This document shows positions 1-6,433 of a stretch of 10,671 nucleotides of DNA, piece by piece; position 1 is the first letter of the stretch; every line of letters starts with the position of its first letter. The notes below the pieces were generated by a model. That model did not search any database and was not told the DNA's origin. It worked only from the letters and a program-made list of their open reading frames with translations. The stretch covers positions 1-10,671 of the forward strand of contig JAHEYM010000098.1 of the NCBI GenBank assembly GCA_023251595.1. The letters are read 5' to 3'. This stretch comes from Bacteroidota bacterium (GTDB lineage Bacteria; Bacteroidota; Bacteroidia; AKYH767-A; JABDAW01). The position numbers and the translations under genes were made by a program.

Positions 1-82
1 TCGCGCAGATTTTCGCAGATTTTATTTATTGCTTGTAAATTCATTCGAGAATTATTGTTGTCGCGCAATTTCGCAGATATTT
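1..82. repeat. Degenerate GCGCAGATTTCGCAGAT-type intergenic repeats
   Basis: Two related copies are visible: TCGCGCAGATTTTCGCAGAT at 1-20 and TCGCGCAATTTCGCAGATAT at 61-80. The same core (CGCGCAGATTTCGCAGATAT) recurs in the same orientation inside the 55-bp tandem array at 8781-8975, so this is a dispersed family within the window. The second copy ends 2 bp from the gldE stop codon at 83-85. No ORF or partial gene is visible in 1-82. In many Bacteroidota gldD lies next to gldE (family knowledge); it is not seen here, but the window edge prevents a conclusion. Confidence 0.6.
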
Positions 83-1438
83 TCAATTACTGAATTCGTC
101 TGATAATTCTTCGGTAGGATCGAGGATTGTGAGTTTTACACGTTTTATTTTTCTTTTGTCGGCTGATTCAATAGTGAAACGGAATCTATTGAATTCTATC
201 ACTTTATTTTTCTCCGGAATTTCTCCTTCGAGTTCGAGGATGAGTCCCGCGAGGGTACCTGTATCGCCTTCCGAAGTTTCAAATACTTTTCGATCTAATC
301 CTGTAATTCTGCAAATGTCATTCAGAGGAATTTTTCCTTCGAACACATAATTCGTTTCATCTAATTTCGAGTAGATGAGCTCTTCATCATCAAATTCATC
401 ATTAATTTCACCCACAATTTCTTCCAGAATATCTTCGAGTGTCACAATACCGGAACAACCGCCGAATTCATCTACGACAATCGCAAGATGAATTTTTTTA
501 TGCTGAAATTCCTTTAATAAATCATTACATTTTTTACTTTCAGGAACGAAAAAAGGAGGTCGGATTAATTGCTGCCATCTGAAATCGGGTTTTGCATCGA
601 GATGAGCCAATAAATCTTTCACATAAATAATTCCCTGCATATTATCGAAATTATCTTTAAAAACAGGAATGCGGGAATAGCCGGCTTTGAGGATAGCTTC
701 GAGCAGAACATCGAAGGGTGTAGTGATATCGAAGCCAATTGTATCGAGACGGGAACGCATTATTTGTTTTACATCTATATGTGAAAGTTTTACAATTCCT
801 TTCAGAATTTTCTTTTCCTGTTCGGGTGTATTCACGTCCGAGGTAATATCAATAGCATGTGTTAATTCGTCTATATTTACTTCATAAGCCCGTTTCTGCA
901 CTCTTCGGTCGATGATTCCTGTCGATGCAATCATTACATAACTTATCGGAGAAAATATTTTCGTAAAAAGATAAATCGGTAATGCCATAAATCGTGCTAC
1001 CGTGATATTATGTTTTGTCGCATACACTTTCGGAATTACTTCTGCAAAGAGAACAATGATAAAAGTAACGACCACAACCTGAATAAAAAATCCGATCACA
1101 GGATGATGCGAATAATCGAAAACACGGACGAAAGATGATATTATAATAATCGATACATTTATAAGATTAATAACAATTAAAAGCGTTGCAAGCAATTTTT
1201 TAGGATTATCGAGTAATTCAATTATCAATCCGTCCTGCCGGTTTTGCGAAAGTTTTATTTTATTAATGTCTGCGGGCGACAGAGAAAAGAATCCGACTTC
1301 GGCAGCAGAAATAAGCGCCGAAATAAATAACATAAATATGATAAATAAAGTTTTGGTAAGATTGTCGAAAGAGAACGCCTGATCTAATAGTGGAAAAAAA
1401 CCGTAGTCGGTTAGAATTATTATTTCAGCGATTTCCAA
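83..1438 (-). CDS. gldE: GldE-type CNNM/CBS/CorC-domain membrane protein
   Basis: A 451-residue protein of the CorC/HlyC (CNNM) superfamily, matching the Bacteroidota gliding-motility-associated GldE subgroup in layout. Residues 29-172 hold four hydrophobic segments (about 31-53, 82-104, 113-136, 150-172), with the 'SAAEVGFFSLSP' start of the CNNM domain at 45-55. A CBS pair follows at about 222-345, ending in the diagnostic 'VVDEFGG...GIVTLEDILEEIVGEI' (321-345). A CorC_HlyC domain occupies about 360-440. The start is TTG: an in-frame TAA lies 27 nt upstream, and the first ATG would fall inside the first membrane helix. The TTG gives the usual ~30-residue N-terminus. It is the last gene of a mutY-ssb-gldE block. 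GldE is linked genetically to gliding/type 9 secretion in Flavobacterium, but homologues occur in non-gliders, and CNNM relatives act in Mg2+/Co2+ homeostasis. The exact role here is therefore inferred. Confidence 0.9.
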   Translation of the reverse strand: MEIAEIIILTDYGFFPLLDQAFSFDNLTKTLFIIFMLFISALISAAEVGFFSLSPADINKIKLSQNRQDGLIIELLDNPKKLLATLLIVINLINVSIIIISSFVRVFDYSHHPVIGFFIQVVVVTFIIVLFAEVIPKVYATKHNITVARFMALPIYLFTKIFSPISYVMIASTGIIDRRVQKRAYEVNIDELTHAIDITSDVNTPEQEKKILKGIVKLSHIDVKQIMRSRLDTIGFDITTPFDVLLEAILKAGYSRIPVFKDNFDNMQGIIYVKDLLAHLDAKPDFRWQQLIRPPFFVPESKKCNDLLKEFQHKKIHLAIVVDEFGGCSGIVTLEDILEEIVGEINDEFDDEELIYSKLDETNYVFEGKIPLNDICRITGLDRKVFETSEGDTGTLAGLILELEGEIPEKNKVIEFNRFRFTIESADKRKIKRVKLTILDPTEELSDEFSN

Positions 1439-1468
1439 TGGGGTTTCGGGAGATTTTATTTAGAATTA

Positions 1469-1558
1469 CTCTTTCTGTCCGGTAACTTAACCTTCGAAAG
1501 ATGCCTCAAAAATACAAAACAAGAGGCGAGTGTAGTGGTTACCGGACAAAAGAAAGAG
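1469..1558. repeat. 17-bp imperfect inverted repeat with nested stem between ssb and gldE
   Basis: The left arm CTCTTTCTGTCCGGTAAC (1469-1486) is matched by a right arm at 1538-1558. Eleven bp (GTTACCGGACA) pair perfectly, then six more (AAAGAG) after a small asymmetric bulge. The 51-nt loop contains a further perfect GCCTC (1503-1507)/GAGGC (1523-1527) pair. In the minus-strand transcript the structure would begin 14 nt after the ssb stop and end 30 nt before the gldE TTG. There is no uridine tract after it, so a classical intrinsic terminator is not supported. An RNA processing or stabilising hairpin, or a small inserted element, are alternatives. I found no convincing target-site duplication. 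Confidence 0.65.
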
Positions 1559-1571
1559 CAATCAATAAGGT

Positions 1572-2018
1572 TTAAAATGGCAATCCGTCGGTTGGTTGCT
1601 CAACTTCTTCGGCATGTTCAACGCCGATTGGTTCTGCAGTTTTACCGTTTTCGGATGAACCATTTTCGAGTACACCATTGTCATCGCGTTTTGGCGAGCC
1701 AAGGATGGTGAAATTGTCGGCAATGATCTCCGTTGTCCAACGTTTGTTTTTGTCCTTGTCTTCCCAGGAACGACTTCTGATCTTTCCTTCAACATAAACA
1801 AGGGCACCTTTGCGGAGAACTTTCTCGGCATTTTCAGCCAAGGTCCTCCATAAAATTACATTGTGCCATTCGGTGTGGTCCACTTTTACCCCGTCTTTTT
1901 TGTAAGGTTCAGAGGTGGCTACCGAAATTTTGGCGATGGCAGTTCCGCCTTCTAGGTGTCTGATCTCGGGATCCTTCCCAAGATGACCTACTAAAATCAC
2001 TTTGTTAACACCAGACAT
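1572..2018 (-). CDS. ssb: Single-stranded DNA-binding protein
   Basis: A 148-residue SSB that coats single-stranded DNA during replication, recombination and repair. Residues 1-108 form the OB fold, opening with 'MSGVNKVILVGHLGKDPEIR' and containing the conserved 'VDHTEWHNVILW' (46-57) and 'KGALVYVEGKIRSRSWEDK' (70-88) strands; W51, W57, W85 and W94 are candidate DNA-stacking residues. A low-complexity, acidic and polar linker (about 110-143) leads to the C-terminal tip 'DGLPF', a variant of the D-D-[IL]-P-F tail that recruits partner proteins. ATG start at 2018. It lies 97 bp downstream of mutY and has its own candidate promoter and hairpin in that gap. gldE follows after an inverted repeat. 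Length and domain order are normal for Bacteroidota SSB. Confidence 0.96.
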   Translation of the reverse strand: MSGVNKVILVGHLGKDPEIRHLEGGTAIAKISVATSEPYKKDGVKVDHTEWHNVILWRTLAENAEKVLRKGALVYVEGKIRSRSWEDKDKNKRWTTEIIADNFTILGSPKRDDNGVLENGSSENGKTAEPIGVEHAEEVEQPTDGLPF

Positions 2019-2034
2019 TATAAATAGTTTTTAC

Positions 2035-2055
2035 ACCTGCCAAACGCTGACAGGT
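2035..2055 (-). promoter_or_regulatory. Short inverted repeat at the predicted ssb transcript start
   Basis: ACCTG (2035-2039) and CAGGT (2051-2055) form a perfect 5-bp inverted repeat with an 11-nt loop. It lies immediately downstream of the candidate -7 element for ssb, so it would be either a 5'-end stem-loop of the mRNA or a protein-binding site overlapping the transcription start. The stem is short and the function is inferred. Confidence 0.35.
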
Positions 2056-2059
2056 TTGA

Positions 2060-2090
2060 CAAATGTAGGATATTGATTTCGAAAATTCAA
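2060..2090 (-). promoter_or_regulatory. Candidate Bacteroidota-type promoter for ssb
   Basis: On the minus strand TACATTTG (2067-2060) matches the Bacteroidota -7 consensus TAnnTTTG exactly. A TTG at 2090-2088 sits 20 nt upstream, the spacing expected for the -33 element. Transcription would start near 2055, giving a ~38-nt leader before the ssb ATG at 2018. This suggests ssb is not simply read through from mutY. The pattern match is seen; activity is inferred. Confidence 0.5.
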
Positions 2091-2115
2091 TAGACAAATT
2101 TTTAATTTTGAGACA

Positions 2116-3171
2116 TCACCCCCTCTTCAACATGTTGAAAAATATTTCCAACGGTTTCGGGAACGCATATTTATCGAATTGATCTATTTTAACCCATTTC
2201 CTATCTACAAACAGGGCATCCCTACGGGATTCTGGGTTTGTGCTAAATACACGGATGTGTAATAATTGGTGAGTGAGGGGGTGAGACATCTCGAAAAGTT
2301 TTTCCAATTTCATGTCACTTGATCCCATCATCTTCACAAAAGCAGCATCTCTCCTTAATCTTGTAATGCTTAATTGTGCAGCAGATTCGATCATTGGGAG
2401 TTGATAAAGATTTTTCCAGATATCATTTTTCACCCTCTTTTCAATCATGACCTTCTTACTATCGGAGATGAAAAAGAAATCTAGATAACGTGTTTTGACC
2501 GGTACCTTCCTTAGTTTTACGGGTAAAAGATCGACTTTTTCCTTTCGAAATGCGAAACAACTTTCATTCAACGGACAAATTCTACAATCGGGTGAGGAAG
2601 GGACACACTGAAGAGAACCAAACTCCATAATTGCCTGATTATAAGTGCCGGGATCAAGCCGATCAAGAAATTTCTCTGCCAACAGACGAATTTTTTTCTT
2701 ACCCTCAGGACTGTTCACCGGATCGGAAATTCCGCCGTAACGGCTGAGCACTCTTTCAACATTTCCATCGATAACCGGATGTGGTTTGTTAAAAGAAATA
2801 GAGAGTATCGCGGATGCCGTATAATCGCCAATCCCTTTCAGAGCAATGATCTCCTGATAATTTTCAGGCAAACTTCCCCCAAAAGAACGAACCAAATGTT
2901 TAGCAGTAAAATGAAGATTGCGGGCACGGGAGTAATAGCCAAGTCCCTGCCAGAGTCGTAAAACCCTGTCTTCCTTCGCTTTAGAAAGAGAAAAAACATC
3001 AGGGAACTCCGCGATGAATCTGTTGAAAAAAGGAAGTGCCTGATTTACACGGGTTTGTTGTAACATAATCTCTGAGATCCACACCAGATAAGGATCTTTC
3101 GTCTCCCGCCATGGCATGGAACGCTTATTAATTTCGTACCATCGAATAATTTCCTCCGTGAAAAACCCCAT
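2116..3171 (-). CDS. mutY: A/G-specific adenine DNA glycosylase
   Basis: MutY removes adenine mispaired with guanine or 8-oxoguanine in base-excision repair. Counting from the ATG at 3171 (351 residues): 'SEIMLQQT' at 33-40 carries catalytic Glu34. The helix-hairpin-helix is 'LKGIGDYTASAI' (111-122). 'VIDGNVERVLSR' (133-144) carries catalytic Asp135. The [4Fe-4S] cluster ligands are C189-X6-C196-X2-C199-X5-C205, the canonical spacing. The C-terminal ~125 residues form the Nudix-like domain that recognises 8-oxoG, with 'SHPLTHQLLHIRVF' near its centre. An in-frame TTG two codons upstream (3177) is possible, but the ATG is preferred. It is the first gene of the minus-strand block and diverges from the HU gene. 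All catalytic and metal-binding residues are present, so the enzyme looks intact. Confidence 0.96.
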   Translation of the reverse strand: MGFFTEEIIRWYEINKRSMPWRETKDPYLVWISEIMLQQTRVNQALPFFNRFIAEFPDVFSLSKAKEDRVLRLWQGLGYYSRARNLHFTAKHLVRSFGGSLPENYQEIIALKGIGDYTASAILSISFNKPHPVIDGNVERVLSRYGGISDPVNSPEGKKKIRLLAEKFLDRLDPGTYNQAIMEFGSLQCVPSSPDCRICPLNESCFAFRKEKVDLLPVKLRKVPVKTRYLDFFFISDSKKVMIEKRVKNDIWKNLYQLPMIESAAQLSITRLRRDAAFVKMMGSSDMKLEKLFEMSHPLTHQLLHIRVFSTNPESRRDALFVDRKWVKIDQFDKYAFPKPLEIFFNMLKRG

Positions 3172-3264
3172 CACCAATTCATAATTTTACCATTAAAATA
3201 CGGTATTACGGCGAATTTCAACAAAAAAAAGTACATAAATTTCTTTTTAAATAACAAATTTCTT

Positions 3265-3293
3265 TAAGTTTGTATCACAAAGACGTAAATTTG
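3265..3293 (+). promoter_or_regulatory. Candidate -7 promoter elements upstream of the HU gene
   Basis: Two exact matches to the Bacteroidota -7 element TAnnTTTG occur here: TAAGTTTG at 3265-3272 and TAAATTTG at 3286-3293. The second would start transcription near 3300 and leave a ~37-nt AT-rich leader before the HU ATG at 3337. No clean TTTG -33 element sits at the ideal distance upstream of either, so the assignment is tentative. Confidence 0.4.
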
Positions 3294-3336
3294 CAGGCTG
3301 AAATTAAAGCTTATAACTTAAAAACTCCCTATTAAC

Positions 3337-3624
3337 ATGACAAAAGCTGAACTGATTAAAGAAATTGCTGCAAAAACAGGCGTTGAAAAAAATGCCGTTC
3401 AGGAAACCGTTGAAGCAATGATGAGATTGATTAAGGAAGCTGTGATCAATGGTGATAACGTTTATTTACGAGGCTTTGGCAGTTTCATTGTGAAGAAAAG
3501 GGCTAAGAAAACCGGCAGAAATATTTCCAAAAATGTGTTGGTGATTATTCCTGCGCATAACATTCCTGCGTTTAAACCTGCGAAAACTTTTCTGGACAAA
3601 GTAAAAAATCTTAAGAAAAAATAG
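3337..3624 (+). CDS. HU-family nucleoid DNA-binding protein
   Basis: A 95-residue HU/IHF-family protein, a dimeric DNA-bending nucleoid protein. It has the two N-terminal helices ('MTKAELIKEIAAKTGVEKNA'), the 'LRGFGSF' signature (44-50), the DNA-gripping beta arm 'IVKKRAKKTGRNISKNVLVI' (51-70), and the closing 'IPAHNIPAFKPAKTF' (71-85). A lysine-rich tail ends the protein. The arm-tip proline of E. coli HU (Pro63, intercalating at DNA kinks) is Ile63 here. This RNI variant is familiar from Bacteroidota HU paralogues, so it is a family trait rather than damage. It is the first gene of the plus-strand block. The TPR gene follows after 11 bp, suggesting co-transcription. I give no symbol because several HU paralogues are usual in this phylum. 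Confidence 0.93.
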   Translation: MTKAELIKEIAAKTGVEKNAVQETVEAMMRLIKEAVINGDNVYLRGFGSFIVKKRAKKTGRNISKNVLVIIPAHNIPAFKPAKTFLDKVKNLKKK

Positions 3625-3635
3625 ATCTCAACTAA

Positions 3636-4502
3636 ATGCAATCCTTCACCGGTGGCCAGATAACTGCAGTTGCCGGAGCCATCATTCTCTCTGGAATTCT
3701 TTATTTTCTTCCTCATGATTTCGGTCCGGGGCTGAAACAGGCGCAACAGCGCGGTCCTGCTACAGCTAAAGAAAACAATGGAGAAGAAGTCAGAACCGTG
3801 TACGACTTAAACGCCCGATTTTCGGAGGTGAGATTGAGATTGACACCGCAAGCACTGGATCGACTAAAAGTTATTGAAGGAATTTCTACTGAGAACGGTC
3901 AGAACGATTCGTTAGCCGTATTTTGGGATGAAAATAATACGGTTGATGTCGCTGCCTACTATTTCGAACAGATCGCGAAAAAAGGATCTTCTGAAAAACA
4001 GTGGCTGAATGCCGCCTATCGCTATTTTGACTCCTTCAAATCGGCTCGTGACGGTTTGGCAAGGGCGTTTTTGGTTGGAAAAGCGACCGAGTGTTACCGG
4101 AAAGTAGTAGAAATAAATCCGAAGAATCTGAATGCAAGAACCGATCTCGGCGTTTGTCTGTCTGAAAGCCTCACGAATCCGATGGAGGGCATTCAAATGC
4201 TACGGCAAGTAGTGCTTGAGGATCCGAAGCACGAAGTTGCTCAGACAAATCTGGCTCTTCTCGATATCAAATCGGGGCAGTTTGATAAAGCGATTGCCCG
4301 TCTCGATACCGTGCTGAAAATCAATCCGAAAAACATAATTGTGCTAACTTATCTGGGAGATGTGTATCTTCGCACCGGAAACAAGGCGAAAGCGCTCGAT
4401 TATTACGGGCAATTCAGAGATCAAACGACCGATACTCTGATGAAAACCCAGATGATTCGCTATATCGACGAAGTAAAAAGAAGAAAAGATCCAATTCAGT
4501 AA
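3636..4502 (+). CDS. Membrane-anchored tetratricopeptide repeat protein
   Basis: A 288-residue protein of unknown specific function. Residues 8-26 form one hydrophobic segment without a lipobox, consistent with an N-terminal membrane anchor (or uncleaved signal) and the remainder facing the periplasm. A charged linker follows (30-65). From about 100 the protein is helical, with TPR-like units at about 144-163 (partial), 166-199, 200-233 and 234-265; two show the typical '[IL]NPKN' turn between repeats (160-164 and 229-233). TPRs are scaffolds for protein-protein contact, and no enzymatic domain is visible. The position directly after the HU gene (11 bp) and ahead of the RNase gene suggests operon membership. 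From memory, a TPR protein next to HU and RNase G recurs in Bacteroidota; this was not checked. ATG start, no Shine-Dalgarno. Confidence 0.85.
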   Translation: MQSFTGGQITAVAGAIILSGILYFLPHDFGPGLKQAQQRGPATAKENNGEEVRTVYDLNARFSEVRLRLTPQALDRLKVIEGISTENGQNDSLAVFWDENNTVDVAAYYFEQIAKKGSSEKQWLNAAYRYFDSFKSARDGLARAFLVGKATECYRKVVEINPKNLNARTDLGVCLSESLTNPMEGIQMLRQVVLEDPKHEVAQTNLALLDIKSGQFDKAIARLDTVLKINPKNIIVLTYLGDVYLRTGNKAKALDYYGQFRDQTTDTLMKTQMIRYIDEVKRRKDPIQ

Positions 4503-4554
4503 GTACCCTCGACAGAATTCAAACATATTCATTCATATTCAAAAATAACCGGCA

Positions 4555-4644
4555 ATGCCAAGCGGTAAAAAAAGAAAAAGACATAAAATGGCCACTCACA
4601 AACGTAAAAAACGTTTGAGAAAAAACAGGCACAAGAAGAAATAG
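4555..4644 (+). CDS. 29-residue basic protein, bS22/mS38-like (AURKAIP1/COX24 domain)
   Basis: The ORF runs from ATG 4555 to TAG 4644 and encodes 29 residues, beginning 'MPSGKKRKRHKM' and ending 'KRKKRLRKNRHKKK'. Eighteen of 29 residues are Lys, Arg or His and none are acidic. The pattern KRKRHKM...HKRKKRLRKNR resembles the C-terminal domain of mitochondrial AURKAIP1/COX24 (mS38) and mycobacterial ribosomal protein bS22, both very basic small-subunit proteins. Databases hold similar tiny Bacteroidota proteins under the AURKAIP1/COX24 label (recalled, not searched). It sits 52 bp after the TPR gene and 232 bp before the RNase gene, within one transcription direction. A ribosomal role is inferred from family resemblance, and no structure is claimed for this lineage. 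The size is below most gene-calling cut-offs, so it is easily missed. Confidence 0.75.
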   Translation: MPSGKKRKRHKMATHKRKKRLRKNRHKKK

Positions 4645-4876
4645 TGATTAGCATCGTCTGAAAAGGTCGTTTGCCGTTGACATGTTTTGATTTTTAAGCG
4701 TTTCAACAGTTTTGGTTCGAGAACCTTACGCCTTACAATTCAGACGGATCAGTGCATGATCAGGTTTTGCATTTAATACCGGTAACTTTCCGAACCGGCA
4801 TTGCATGAAAAATGCAGCTTTTGCTATTCCTACCAACCGTTTGCGTCAGGCCTTCATTATTACTAATCGCCTATAA
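4645..4876 (+). promoter_or_regulatory. Structured 5' leader of the RNase E/G gene
   Basis: This 232-nt stretch contains no convincing ORF or TAnnTTTG promoter but many complementary segments. CGTCTGAA (4655-4662) pairs perfectly with TTCAGACG (4739-4746). Inside that closing stem lie GTTGA (4676-4680)/TCAAC (4703-4707) and GGTTC/GAACC (4714-4725). Downstream come three more hairpins: GATCA/TGATC (4747-4761), CCGGT/ACCGG (4779-4798) and TGCAT/ATGCA with a GAAAA loop (4802-4816). The arrangement suggests a branched leader RNA. E. coli RNase E controls its own mRNA through a structured 5' UTR, so autoregulation is a reasonable inference, though no sequence similarity to that element is claimed. 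A 23-codon ORF (4805-4876) ends immediately before the GTG start of rng. Confidence 0.4.
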
Positions 4877-6433
4877 GTGGCTGAGGAACTCATTATTAGT
4901 GTATCTCCGACAGAGGTAAATATTGCCCTGCTCGCTGATAAATCGCTTGTTGAATTACAGAGCGAGAAAAAAGACAACAACTTCGCGGTTGGTGATATTT
5001 ATTTGGGTAGAATCAGACGTCTGATACCCGGGTTGAATGCTGCTTTTGTAAATATCGGGTATGAAAAAGATGCTTTTCTGCATTATCTTGATCTCGGTCC
5101 GCAGGTACAATCGCTGCTGAAATATACCAGAATGGTTACTTCGGGAAAAGCTCCTGAGACTTTTCTGAAAAATTTCGATCTTGAAAAAGATATCGAAAAG
5201 AGTGGAAAAATTGCCGACATCCTGACGCCGAATCAGTGGATGATTGTTCAGGTTGCGAAAGAACCAATTTCGACTAAAGGACCAAGAATCAGTTCTGAAA
5301 TTTCGCTTGCCGGACGGTATATGGTGCTCGTTCCGTTTTCAGATACGATCAATGTTTCGCAGAAAATTAAAAGTGCCGAAGAGAGAAATCGTCTGAAAAG
5401 ACTGCTTCAAAGTATCAAACCAAAGAATTTCGGACTCATCATAAGGACTGCCGCGCTTGGAAAAAAAGTTGCCGATCTCGATCACGATCTTCAGGATATG
5501 TTGTCGAAATGGAAGGTTCTTTCCGAACAACTTGCAACAGCGAAACCTCCTCAAAAAGTTTTAGGCGAATTAAACAGGACATCTACGATACTTCGGGACA
5601 TGCTCACCCCGAATTTTCAGAATATTGTTGTGGATGATGTGCAGGTTTTTGAAGAAATTAAGACGTATATCCGCAATATTGCCCCCGAACACGAGGGAAT
5701 TGTGAAGCTTCACAAGACAAAAGTTCCGATTTTCGAGGCTTTTGGAGTCGATAAACAGATAAAATCGGCATTCGGAAAAACAGTTTCGATGCCGGGCGGT
5801 GCTTATTTGGTGATTGAACATACCGAAGCGCTTCATGTGGTCGATGTGAATAGTGGATTGCGTTCTCGTGCCGATGCGAATCAGGATGAAAATTCTTTCG
5901 CGGTGAATATGGAGGCGGCAAAAGAAATTGCAAGACAACTCCGTCTTCGCGATATCGGTGGAATTATCGTCATCGATTTTATTGATATGGACTCTCCCCT
6001 CTTCCGGAAACAATTGTTCGAGAAGATGAAGGACGAGATGAAGCTGGATAAAGCAAAACATAATATTCTTCCACCGAGTAAATTCGGTTTGGTACAAATT
6101 ACGCGACAACGCGTAAGACCCGAGACGAATATTGTTACCGTTGAAAAATGTCCCGCTTGCGATGGCACCGGTGAGATCAAAGCGAGTATTCTTTTTGTGG
6201 ATGATATGGTAAGTAATCTCAATTATCTCCTTACAGAACAAGGAGAAAAATATGTGAAACTTGCAGTTCATCCATATATATATGCTTATCTGACAAAGGG
6301 GTGGTTTTTCAGTTCACTTCAGTGGAAATGGTATTTCAAATATAAAAAATGGATTAAGATTTCTGCTGTTGCATCATTGCATGTAATGGAATATCATTTT
6401 TATAATGAAGCCGGCGAAGAAATCAAAACCTGA
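4877..6433 (+). CDS. rng: Ribonuclease E/G family endoribonuclease
   Basis: A 518-residue single-strand-specific endoribonuclease for rRNA maturation and mRNA decay. It opens with the Bacteroidota-style 'EELIISVSPTEVNIALL'. An S1 RNA-binding domain follows at about 35-135 ('VGDIYLGRIRRLIPGLNAAF'), with an insertion before the 5'-sensor region that contains 'ISTKGPRISSEISLAGRY' (131-148). The two catalytic aspartates of the DNase I-like core are D323 ('VVDVNSG') and D367 ('IVIDFIDM'). The zinc-link motif 'CPACDGTG' has C425 and C428. It lacks the long C-terminal degradosome scaffold of proteobacterial RNase E, so it is RNase G-like. The start is GTG at 4877, directly after an in-frame TAA, so no longer N-terminus is possible. 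The end overlaps the longest recX reading by 29 bp. All catalytic residues are intact. Confidence 0.95.
   Translation: MAEELIISVSPTEVNIALLADKSLVELQSEKKDNNFAVGDIYLGRIRRLIPGLNAAFVNIGYEKDAFLHYLDLGPQVQSLLKYTRMVTSGKAPETFLKNFDLEKDIEKSGKIADILTPNQWMIVQVAKEPISTKGPRISSEISLAGRYMVLVPFSDTINVSQKIKSAEERNRLKRLLQSIKPKNFGLIIRTAALGKKVADLDHDLQDMLSKWKVLSEQLATAKPPQKVLGELNRTSTILRDMLTPNFQNIVVDDVQVFEEIKTYIRNIAPEHEGIVKLHKTKVPIFEAFGVDKQIKSAFGKTVSMPGGAYLVIEHTEALHVVDVNSGLRSRADANQDENSFAVNMEAAKEIARQLRLRDIGGIIVIDFIDMDSPLFRKQLFEKMKDEMKLDKAKHNILPPSKFGLVQITRQRVRPETNIVTVEKCPACDGTGEIKASILFVDDMVSNLNYLLTEQGEKYVKLAVHPYIYAYLTKGWFFSSLQWKWYFKYKKWIKISAVASLHVMEYHFYNEAGEEIKT

Noticed and set aside
1..82. Loss of gldD next to gldE
   Set aside because: The window ends too soon to say. 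gldD could lie beyond the repeats or elsewhere.
1469..1558. Complete MITE with target-site duplication
   Set aside because: Flanks (..GAATTA and CAATCA..) do not form a convincing duplication and the arms are imperfect, so it is kept only as an inverted repeat of unknown origin.
1562..1831. 89-codon minus-strand ORF overlapping ssb in another frame
   Set aside because: The ssb frame carries a full OB fold and a DGLPF tail; the overlapping frame has no family features.
3397..3585. HU protein damaged at the arm-tip proline (Ile63)
   Set aside because: The GRNISKN variant is familiar in Bacteroidota HU paralogues, and the rest of the fold is intact, so this is lineage-typical.
5570..6271. Long antisense ORF (233 codons) opposite rng, and another at 5881-6222
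   Set aside because: Both lie wholly within a gene with intact catalytic motifs on the other strand, and their translations show no recognisable domain. They are shadow frames.
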